Positions 1-12,100 of a DNA stretch of 64,000 nucleotides are shown here, one piece after another. A program made the translations under genes and the position numbers. Source of the DNA: Henricia sp. BOLD:AAB3569 (taxonomy: Eukaryota; Echinodermata; Asteroidea; Spinulosida; Echinasteridae); contig JBBELK010001402.1 of the NCBI GenBank assembly GCA_037783545.1, positions 62,001 to 126,000 of the forward strand, written 5' to 3'. Below the pieces are notes generated by a model. The model was not told where the DNA came from. It did no database searches and was given only the letters and a program-made list of their open reading frames with translations. Within the stretch, counting starts at the first letter, position 1, and the number at the start of each line of letters is the position of its first letter.

Positions 1-183
1 GAGACTACCTTCTGCATCTCGTTGAACCTCTCCCGCAATCCTGCATCCCCTGATTTGATCTGGCTAATCTCCTCCTCAAGCCGCTGGCTCTGCTTAGCAG
101 CCTGGGCAGCCATCTGCTGCCGCTCCTTCTCAATCTCAGCCTGCATCTGGGCCAGTTTCTCCTGGTGTTTCTTCTCGGCTGCC
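1..183 (-). CDS. NIN: Ninein coding exon 10, partial at window edge
   Basis: After an ACACAG acceptor this reads AAEKKHQEKLAQMQAEIEKE and continues as Gln/Lys/Glu-rich coiled coil to base 1. The exon may end at base 12, where AAG is followed by GTAGTC, or run out of the window; I cannot tell which. Confidence 0.9.
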
Positions 184-3100
184 CTGTGTCAAATATGACA
201 AATTGAAAACTTAAAGCCCCAATACATCATTTGCAGTTACCCAAAATGTTACCTCATGAGTTGACAAGAAAAACCAGACAAACTGTTGATAGCAATGGTA
301 ACTAACAACACCACATGATTTGTTTCTTACTGTAATTTAGCTTCATTGGTCTTGATGATGTTGGCATGTGTCTCATCCACCTCCTTAACCAGCAAGGCAT
401 TGCGTTGGTTGGCTTCATTGGTGTCTGCTCTCAGCTTGTTCCGTTCGTCTGTCAGTGCATCCAACTGTGTCCTGTAACAAGATTACATATAAAGTCCTCA
501 AAAAAGTTCGGAAAGTCAAGTTTGACTGACGATTTCTCTCTTGTTGCAAAATAATTTTCCTTGAATTTTATATCATTAAAAAGCCCCGTTATTCCTCTTT
601 ACGATGATGTGTCATTTGTTATGATTAATCAATTGGGGGATGTGCAGCACAGCTGAATACGGGGGCGGGTGTAAAGTGAAATGTCACAAAATGCATTGCT
701 ATTGTCAAAAAGTGCATTAACACATTACCATCCTCCAAGCAAAAGGGGAATGCACTGCATGACAATAGCAGTGAATGTTGTGACATTTCACTTTCCACCC
801 ACCCCTATATTCCGCTACACTGCACATCCCCCAATTGATTAATCATAACAAATGACACATCACTGTAAAGAGGAATAACAGGGCTTTCCAATGATACCAA
901 ATTCAAGGGAAATGATTTAGTAACAAGAGGAATCGTCAGTCAAACTTGACTTTTTTTAGGAGTTTACTAACATTAGACTGTGTATAAGACGCACCCGTGT
1001 ATAAGGTGCTCCCCAACTGTTGATGACTGCTGCAGTGGAGAAAAATTGCACCTTATACACAAAATACTTTGTATAAGGTGCACCCTTGTATACGGCACAC
1101 TCCCAACCTTTAAGTTTTTGCCACGGTGAAAAAAGTGTGCTTATACATGTGTTTTTACAGTAACTAAAGATATATTTAAAAAATTGAAAACTGTTACAAA
1201 CGGCGTTATCGAGGATTTGAATGATAAAAGCCAACATGTATATAAGTCAGTTCAATACCTCATCTACATTCCGAGAAAACAATGAAAAGGTATGTCCATG
1301 ATTTCAAGAAATTGTGTGAAGCTGCCGTCCTATTTGGGCTGGTTCCCTGGCTTGTTCGGCATGGAAAACAAAGCCATAATACCAAGGTGTTTTAGGGGCC
1401 TACATACTGTATTTTTGTTTTTTAAAAATTCATGTATAAAAATTCATCTTCAATCATTGTTTCCTTATTTATAAAGTGTAATTTAGCTTGCTACCAGTAA
1501 TTCACAAACACATCTTTAGGAAGTTATAGTACATGTTTAGACAGTATGGTAGAAAAAAAAACTACGGCATAAAAAAACATGTCTAAACAACATGTGTAAG
1601 GTCCTCGCAGGAGCTCACATTTTACTGGGATCTTGAAACTGTATTTTTCAACAGCCAGAGCGTTATCAGCTCCACCATTTTTATAAAATGATGCAACCAC
1701 ACACTCGTACGCAATTTCATGTTTGTAACTGTTAATCCAAGAACGTCGTTTGTCGAGTTACTTGGGTACAGGGTTTTAAATATGCTCTCCATCTTTTATT
1801 TGTATCATTTTAACTCAAACATTTTGTATTTGTATACAATGTAATAGCAGGCACCTGTCTTTATGAGCTTCAAAAGAAATATGCCAGGTAACAACGAAAC
1901 CATTTCACAGATTAATTTCTAAAAAAACAAGCAAAGGTTTGACAATCTCAATTGAATAATTTCATCCGCTTTCATACCTGAGGTGCTTTAGTTCAGCTTG
2001 GTATGACGTAAGTGCTGCCTGGTATATTCCATCATTGTCTCCCGTTGTCATTAAGACATGCTCCAAGGCAGTCGACAGATCCTGTAGATTCACCTTGCCT
2101 GACTCAATGTTTACATCCAGATTCTAGGGGATCAGGAATTGTGATATATACAGTGGTATAGTCTTTTTAAAATAAAGAAGTAAATAGGCCTTTCCAAATG
2201 GGAGCAAAAGTATACTGAAACGCAAAAGAAACTTACCACCTTTTAAACCTTTAAATAGCAACAATAACACTGCGTGTAGTAATGTGTGAACTTATTTGTG
2301 GACAATATTATCCTCGCCATCAGACCAAACGGTGTCTGGAGGTCACTTGAACCTTCAATGGTCACTTCATGGCACAGCTGTTGAACAACTGTTTTGACTG
2401 TCAGTGATTAGCCAAGGGGTATGGGATGATTGTAATGAGCTGCATGTGATGTCTTAATGTTGGCTCTAAAAAGGCCAGTGCAAAATGGGCATTTCAAGCA
2501 ACATGCCACGATTGTCAGGGGGAACAACGGCAGCGTGCACTGCCTGTATCCAAATAAATGGTGGCCACACACGCTATTGAAAGGGGACTGACATTGCACC
2601 CTCTTCTGTTCTTTACTGTAGAACAAACTGATGAGATGGTGTATCTTGGTAAAAAACTTGACATTTCATCAATAAAATGCCAATGTTTCAATTAGCAATT
2701 GTTGGTTTGTTTTATTTTGAACTGTTACAATTTCATTACATTTTAAACAAGTGGTAAGTTTCTTTTGCGTTTCAGTATATGACATTTTAATGGATTTTTC
2801 AAAAATGGCTTTCCAAGTTGCCAACATTTTCCAAAGCAACTCCCGTACAATTTATGTGTACAATAATCTACAATTAGTTTTACATGTGTTGGTACCATAC
2901 TTTGGATTAAGGTTAAAACTTGTTTAATTTTGTTAAACTGTCAATTTTTGACAATATCCGTACAAAAAATACGGATGGAGAGCATGAAATTTCAGAATGG
3001 TAATAAGTATGACAAATGGGGAAATGGAGGGCTCAAAAATGTGATCTGGACACGCTCCCAACCCTAACCCGTTGATCCTATGGAAAATCGTGTACAAATT

Positions 3101-6100
3101 GTAGGATTTGGTACTAGATAAGAGTAATGTTTGCCTACTTCAAGGATGTCCACTGGGTCAGGGATACCCTGGCCAGCCAGATGTTCTGCAACTTCATCTG
3201 CATTGGCGTACCTGGCAGTAATAAACAAAATAATAAAATAAAACACAACAAAAATACAAATCACTAACAGCTGAACTACAAGCACAGTGGTACATGTATA
3301 CTTCATATTTGTTCTATGAACCCAATTTTTCTCTCCGTGTTGCATGGGTGTGCGACTGAGCAAAGTAACAAATGCAGTATTACGTATGGTTCCCAATCAC
3401 CAATGAAATGAAACAGTCAACCAAACATGGGATGACTGAGGGAAAAATCATCCAATGTTTGGTCGTTTTATTTCAATGGTGATTAGGTACCAAGGTACCA
3501 TACAAAATGTTATGTTGGTAAAGCAAACAAAATAAATAAAAATAAAAAATAAAACAATTAACAAAATAAATAAATAAAATTTAAAAAACACATCGACCAT
3601 AAAACCCTACCCATCTTTCTGTTGGTTCTCCTGTGATTTCAGTCCAACCACAGCAGGATTTTTTTGATGAAAAGGCAAAAAATCCTCGAAATATTTCTTG
3701 AACATTGTCAAGAGAAACAAAATTCAGCCACTTTAGCAACAACTTTCCCGGAATTTAGTTAGCATTGTAGCAACAGCTTCCAATATGTTCATTGCTCAAT
3801 GGCACAGTATGCCGAAGGTTACAATTTCAGGGACAAGTTTACATATAATGCATGCGTACACAGATTTATTAACTAATAATTGATGCGTTTGTTCAAACAG
3901 TTGAATACACCAGTTGCTTACACCATACATATAAGCAACAACAAATGTACACACGATATGCACGTCAGGTGTTCAGATTGTTTAGACAATAGAAAATTCA
4001 CCATATGGTGCATGGCCATATGCCAATGTCGTAATACATGTATGCTCTTGCCAGTACAGAAAAATTGAATGAATGGAATGAATAGAAGCATGCATATGCA
4101 TTAAGTTAATTAACAGAAATGTGCTATGCACCAAGGGCCAATTTCATGCCACTGCTAAGCGCAAAAATTTGCTAAGCAGAAATTTTGCTCAGCACAGAAA
4201 TTATCTGCTTTCTAAATTGTGTTATCAGAAACAGTAAGCAGAATATCAGTAAATATGCATCATACCGGTAGGCCTATACAATTTGGGCTAGCAACACATT
4301 TTTGCAGAATAAAGCAAAGAACTTCTGTTAACCATTTTTTTGTGACGAGCACCATGAAATTGGCCCCAAGTGACAAGCACATTTTAAATTGTCAAGTCAA
4401 AGTAGAGTCTCAGGATTTTTTACTAAAGGATTTAATTGCAAACCAAAATTTACAGATTTGACAAATTATTCTACATGTATGCATAAAACTGCGACCTTCT
4501 AATACATCTATGGCATTAACAATAGTAAGTAAATAAATAAACGTACATGTACTATAATTTTGCATACAGTAAAGGTTAGTGAGAAATTTTGGAGAAGCAA
4601 TTGAGGAAATCACACCTAATTGACAGTCAATTTTAATATCTGGAAAGATTTGTTTTTTTACCAAAACATCTATTTTACTGGATGCGGGTTACATGTAGTA
4701 ATTTAAATACAGAGTCATTCCATGCATAATTACCTGGGCCAATTTCATAGAGCTGTTTAACAGCCCATTTTCCGTTAACCGAGCGTCGTGCTAATTTCAT
4801 AGACATTGTTAACGGTAAGCAACTGAAAACCTGCCTTAACCGCAGAGCCAAATTTTGCTTAAGAAAGTGACGCAGTAATGGCGGTTTCCAAGCGCGCGCA
4901 TGCTTACTAACGCCGCGGCCGTGAAATAGCCTTAACGTTAGCACAACTTTTCTGCTACAGTAAGCACACGTTTTCAGCTAGCACTTAAGCAGCTCTATGA
5001 AATTGGGGCCTGGAGCATGTCCGGTGTCTAACTAGGATTTTGATGAAACTTTCCAAAAGTAAAGCCTACCTCAACATATGTCCTGAACATAAAAAGGCGA
5101 CCAAATACGAGTCATTGCTGAAATATTAACCCATTAAAACCTTATTTTCCCCATTTTTTGATGCTCTTATCTTACAAATAATGCACATTGAGCATCCAAT
5201 CTGCAAGATTCTAACCAAACTGCCATAGTCAACAGGAATTGTATATTAAAAATTACTTACCCAGTATTACTGACATCCAGGACAGAGAATAGATTGGAAC
5301 CAGGAGCATGCAGGAAAGATGGCGTGGTGGTCCTGTACAATGCGTCATCGGGAGTGCTCGTCACGGCGGACTTACGTAGTTTGGCCCTCTGTGACGTGGA
5401 CAGTGCACTCGGGAGTGGGGTGGCGGTAGGCCGGGGGCCTTCGTGGCGGAAGAGACCCTCGAGAAATTCCTGGAAGCCTACTTTACCGTCTTCATCGACG
5501 TCCAGCTTGGTGAAGAGATTGTCCAGCTCCTGGGAAATAATCGAGAATTTGTGTACAGAACATATGAGACAGGCTGAAAATTGTTTAAGTGTTTACTCAT
5601 AAATCTTTTAATTTTCTCACTTCTAAATTTGGGTTTTTCCATCAAATCTGAATTTACCGATGCTTGACGAATCATTGTAAAGAAAAAAAATTATAATCAA
5701 CTTCTCAACTCTTACTAAAAAATTGATATTGAGCATGCGTGGTCTAGTGGGTACACAACCCAGCTCATGAATGTGAGGTAGTAGGTTCGAGCCTCACCAA
5801 TAATAATGGTGGATCCTTGTATAGCGCACATGTCCATTTTGCAGGGTACTCCTAGCGCTGTTGCCATTATTATCGCTGCCATCAGGGAATCACCAGAACC
5901 ATTTCGCTTTAACCAAGGCGCGCGACCCTATTAGCAGTTATGTAACAGCTGCCCAAATATCACTATGGTTGATAGGTAATTGAGATTAAGTTTCTTGTTT
6001 ACAGACACAAATGTTGGCACAAGTGCGTAGTGTTTGAAGAAACGGAAGATCTTGAAATCCAAATATTCAGATTTTTAAAAATTGAATCTTCAATCTTCCG

Positions 6101-9100
6101 ATTTTGCAATTTTGCGTGACCGCCAAAGCACCAAACTAAACGATGCGCCGACGCATGGCGAGCCTACATGAAAAAAGGCTTCTTGTCTCTTATCTCTCTC
6201 TTGAATTTCGGTCTGGCAAACAAAAGTTTGGCAGCTTTATGTTTGTAAAGATGATAGCATTGAAGAGCCTTATGAGCCCCGTGTTCGACCCCAAGCTTAG
6301 GGATCAAGTGTAAACACAACGAAAGACCTGTATACACACCTCTTCATCCATGTCTTCCATACCGATGTGTTGGCAGACGATAGATAACTCCGTAATGTCA
6401 AGGAAACCATCTCTTCCTACCCCGACCTCCTCCCAGATTGCTTGTACCTGCTCAGCCTCAGTAGGAGCAGCCTCTATGATACTCATTGAGGCATTCATCA
6501 GACCTAGGCAAAGCAAAGACCGTAACATGGTAAATATCAGAATCTGTGACATGTTGCACCAATAGTCAACATGTTTTAATGCATAGTTCCGAGATTGCCC
6601 AGTTAACCCCGCCCCTTAGATATTGTTGCTATGTGCTCACAAGCCATCGCAAATAAATGGCGAGACTACGTACAAAGCAACGGGACTCGGGATGGAAAGC
6701 ACAGATTCATTGGAGAAAACTCAAAGGTATTTATGTTTTGAGGTCCACAGTTACCGTAGCACACACTGAGCGAAGGGCTAGTAATGCAGGGATGACATAT
6801 ATTTCATAAAAATGCGCTTTCCTACATTTTAACAGCGAATCGCCCGACATTGAAACCAAAATTCACCCGGTCACTGGCGCATACAACATACAAACTGTAT
6901 GGGCAGAAAATTGCGTGATTGTTTGTGATGATTGCATCACTTTGACCTTTGTGGGCGCCGTCTGCTAGCTCTGTTGTGATTGGTCGCGGGTTCGGCTTGA
7001 TTGACAGGTCGGAACTATGCATTGTTTGTCATTGCTAAGCCTAAATACTGCTAAGCACAGATTTTAAGGCTTGTAGCCATGTCACATTTTGTCAAGTCAA
7101 ACCAAACCAAGCCACAAGTCAACTTGCTTATATTAAAAAGTCAAGCCAAGTCAAATGTTTAGGATCCTGCAAACACATTAAATCATAACAGACTGTATCA
7201 AATAGAGCTTCTGCACCAGGGGCCATGACGGGGGCAGGTTTTCTTATGTAAATGATGTGACAATAGAATCACAAAGGACCTACTCATGCATGACACATGG
7301 TGACAATGTGGCTGCCCCCTGTCATGGCCGCCGTGCAAAGGCTCTATAGCTGCTATCTTGTCGGGCAGTTTCTTCGTTCCTTGACGACATACATGGTTGC
7401 ACATTCTGTGCTCACATAGTTGACCGATTTAAAATGTCAAAAGTTGCCCTACAAGATGGCAGTTTTTTGTTATGGTCTATAAGGCGCACTTTTTCAGTGG
7501 CAAGAATCAATTTGAGGGTTTCGGGGGGAGGGGGGTGGGGGGTTGGTGTTCACAAACAATATCAGAGATGCCAACATTGCAATTTGAAAAATAGTAATTT
7601 GCCACGGGACACCCGCTTTGGACACGAAACCTACACCCAAGCCCTATTTAAAGGCCTGTAGATGATCTGTTTTTGAGCGATTCTGCGAATAAAACAATTA
7701 TAAATCAAAAGAAAGACATCAACAAACTCATCCGAAGAAATTTCAGCTTTGTCAAATGTACCACTTTAAAAAAAACCATGAAAATCCATATGCGTTTTTC
7801 TAGTCTTGGCGGGGTGTTCCAAATATTCGTTCTCAGTTGATCGGGTACTATGTGGCTTGCGTCACGCACTCGGTGGCGCACATCATATACTGCGTGTGCG
7901 CGCGATCCATAAAAATGCAGCACCCATGCATTTTGGACCGCGTAGATGCGAACCAAAAATAAGTAAATCGTTTGCAAACGATCTAAATAATTTCATCTTT
8001 ACGGATTATTTGTTGGTAAAATTATATCATTTTGAGCGGAAACATTTCATTGGGTAGTTGCTATTAATTCAATTTAAAGTTACTTTCAGAACTTGTTCCC
8101 TGTAAACTCGTCGATTACTTTTTGGGGTCATTGCAAATGATACACTGGGCCTTTAAACCTCACATTTGAAGCTATAGATTCTAGAATTATGTCACAATAC
8201 TGATCTTCATTGGCTGAAACAATTTCCAAACAACGCCTAAATCGTAAATGTCGGCATCTCTGCACTATACACGAATCCGGTTGCTAAGGACTTCTTCCCT
8301 GCAAGTCCGCCATAGCTGGGGGCCATCCACTGCCATGGACTGGGCGCTTTGTCTTGTTGTTAAATCGAACAGCGCACAACACGTACGCGTACACAGGCTT
8401 CGCAAGCAAATAAACGCGCAAACTTGTTCGAAGTGACAACATAATGTAACAGCATATCATCAACACAAAACCCACAGTTCATGGCACTGGATGGCCCCCA
8501 GCTATGGCGGACGTACACGGACCATGACTTTGCAGCTCGGATTGGTGTATATGTGACCGGCTCCAGCAAAACCCAACACTTGTGATGAAAATTATAAATT
8601 TAAGTTTTGGTATCAGCTTAGTGTGCATACAAAAATGTATCTTTTAAAACATGTTTGAGGAAATTCTGATAATTTTTGGCAAAGTTATGACCAATTAAAG
8701 TATGACAGATCAGAAAAAGTGAAATGGAGCTATTGGTCTTTAAAGTTTGACAAACTAGTTGATTATTTAATTGTTTGTCAATATTATGAGGAATTTTGAG
8801 AAAGTTCAAAAAACAAAACAAATCTTGAATGTATCCCGATGTTCAAAGTTGATTCTGCCAAATTTTCAAGTTGGTCCCAGAAGCCATTCTTTAAGGTTGT
8901 GGGCCCATATCACGTAATGGGAAATGCCGAGAAGCGTCGGGTTTTGCCAGAGTCGGTCACATATATCATTAAGGCTCTTATTTGGCATTTGGTGCTACTA
9001 ACCTTCTGCTTCAAACGTCTCATTGCCGATGATGGATAAATCCTGCCTGGATAAACCCTCGGCAGACAGCCTGCTTTCTTCATTGTGCATCTCACCATCT

Positions 9101-12100
9101 ATGCTCTGTAAATCATACAATAAGCAAAGTCAGCTTATTCGGCTATACAGGGTGTCCCAGAATAAACGAATACTTCAATCTCAATCTTGAATAATAAATG
9201 ACACATATTTGGAAAGCTTAGTTCCTCATCTTTCATTTGATACCACTCATATGATACATACTTCACGCATGAATGAATAAAGACGATATGAAGCAGGGCT
9301 ACCAAAAAGTCGTTTGCACAACGATACCTGAATTTCAAAGAAATAATCACATTTCTAAAAATTTCCTGCCCTTTCGTATGATACCTCAGTCAGGAGCCAG
9401 GAATGACAGAGATATCCTGCATTTAAATGTGGATTGAATTTCCATGTTTTTTTTAAATCATTCGTTTTTTTCACACCTGACCGATTTTTCGCATGAATGG
9501 ATTCGGAGATGGTAACCCCTGAAATTCAGGCATCGTTGTGCAAACAACATTTTAGTAGCCCTGCTTCATATCGTCTTTATTCAATCATGGTGAAGTATGT
9601 ATCATATGAGTGGTATCAAATGAAAGATTAGGAACTAAGCTTTCCAAATATGTGTCATTTATTATTCAAGATTGAGATTAAAGTATGATTAAACATCGAT
9701 AAATCTCGGTTTTGTTTTTTTCATTTTTTGAATATCAGTCATCATGGCTCCCCACTACAGTGTAACCCCTTCATAGCAGCTAGCCGTGCACATAATGAAA
9801 TACCCCTTGATGAACAAATGACATAAAATAAGGGAAATATTGTGTCATTACATACGATGTTAAATAGATGAAATTTATAGGCCTGTGCATTTTCGAATAA
9901 TTTACTATTCGAAAAATCGGTTTAATTTTTTATCAAATTATTCGATATTCGATGTGTAAAATTATTGACAAAAAAGTTTTTAGTAAAATTAATTGATTTT
10001 GGCACATCCGAAATCACATCTCACAGGAATACAGCATCGTTTTTATTGCCGAATTTTTTATTTATTTTTATTTATTTTATTTATTTATATACCACATCCA
10101 ACAGCGAAGGGAACGCCAATTACAGGAATGGGAGCAAGTGTGGTTGAGTGCCTTGCTCAAGGGCACAGGTGCCACAACGGACCCGTCACGGCCAGGAATC
10201 GAACCTACATTCTAGTACTAGCACAGGAACTTAAGTTCGACGCACTAGACCGCTCGGCCATAACACAAACAATCTTTGCTCAAGGTTTTGTACTTCTTCC
10301 TAGCTGAAAACATGGTTTGGAGTGGTAAAAGCACACACTGAATATTCGATTTGGTAAAATGCTATTCGAATATTCGATGGACGACCGAATATTAGAATAT
10401 TAGATTCGTTAGGCAGAGCCCTAGTAATTTATTTGGATGTCACAAATTAAAAATTTAATTTAATGGATGTAACAAATGATTTGAAAACAAAAATATTTCC
10501 GCCTAAAAACTGTGTTTTTTCGCCTAGTACTAGAAGGGGTTGGGAGAGGGGTTGGGGTAGTGGGTGTGGTGTTGGATAGTTGGGGGCCCAACCAGCAGAG
10601 GAACACACAAATAAACTGATAAGCGTTGTCAACAGTTGTAAACTAAACAGTTCAAAGAGTAAACACCCTTTATTTGGGTGAATCCATTTCCCATTGGCAC
10701 CACTTCATTACAGCATCCAGTTCCCTTAAGCCTTTGGTGCCCAAAACAAAAACAATACAAGAATGAAACCCACAGAATGATGTTGTACATGTAATTTCAA
10801 AAAGAAATCAGTTGCTGTGGGTCTGGGGCTGTATTCACAAAACGACTTAAGTCATGAAATTTAAGCGCCCCGCTTAAATTCTAGACTCAAGTCAAATCAT
10901 AAAGTTAAGTGGTATTCACAGCGCGTTTTGTTTTAGTGTCCTTAAACTTAAGTGTGGTCTAACCTGTCTTAAGTGCAGTTAACGCTGGGTCAACCGTCTG
11001 CAATTGCAGTGTTTTTCTGCCCAGTGTGTTATCGAAAAACGGCTATATGATAGATTAGAGAACGCCTAAACGATTTAGACATTGGGAGATTACAACATAT
11101 TTCAATTTCTATTCTTACTGACCTTAAAAAGCCTTCGTTTTCCGTCTTTGTTCGCCACTGACCATTGACTATTAAGTACCCCGCTTAGATTAAGTTTTGT
11201 GAATACCGCCCCTGGCCCTAAAATTTCAAAGGTCCATTTGAACCTACCTCGCTCACATCATCAGTAAAGGACAATGACCTGCTAGGTTTCCAGCTCCTCT
11301 CCGACCGCTTTGACCGATCACTACCCCTCTCTTTCCGTACTCTGGGTGTATCCAGCCCACCAAACGGACTGCTGAAATCAGTCTCAAGGTCCGAGTAATC
11401 TGCTGCATAGCTCCGGTCAAAGTCCGGCCTGGAGCGACGGCCGTATTTCTTGCTACCACGGACGTATTTTGGGGAGATCTCTACCTCCTCTGCTATAGAC
11501 ACTATAAAGAAAAGATACAAGATGACCAGATTTTGGATCACATGTATAATGCAAGATGTAAAATATTCCATGACGAAATAAAGGCGAGTTTGACTGGTCT
11601 TAAACTGTACATTTAAGTCTGGCTAGTGACCTGGATGCTGATAATGGCCGGTTTAAGACTGGCCAAACCCATCTTTATTCCCATAAATAAATACCTTTTT
11701 GTGTAAATCATTAAAACTGAACGAAATTCCTTGAAAGTAAACTTTGCTGTTTGACCATTTTGTAAAAACCTACTTTCTTACACATGCCATGTTCATTGCG
11801 CATTGGGTGGTTTTTGTTCGATTGCACATGGCTGGGGTAAGCTTACACGATTTCTTGTCACACTGCATCAGATTTGTTTTCACTGCAGTCAGTGCAGTTT
11901 TTGTTTTTATTTTTTCCCAATTAAGCTGAAAGAGGCTACAGCCGGACTACAAAGAGTGTTTAAGACCAGTCAGTCTTTATCATCTGTTCAAGACCACCCA
12001 TGTGACATGCTCTCAGGAATGATGCACGCACTACATCTGGGCACTTCGCTCATGTTCAAACAATGTGTGCGTGTCATGCTAGAAATGAGTAACAGAAGGA

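Noticed and set aside
5294..5602. 102-codon plus-strand frame
   Set aside because: Antisense to ninein exon 6.
5730..5800. tRNA gene
   Set aside because: A and B boxes are present but the acceptor and anticodon stems do not pair; it is attached to a SINE-type tail. Same for 14650-14720, 37820-37905, 48307-48390 and 61012-61075.
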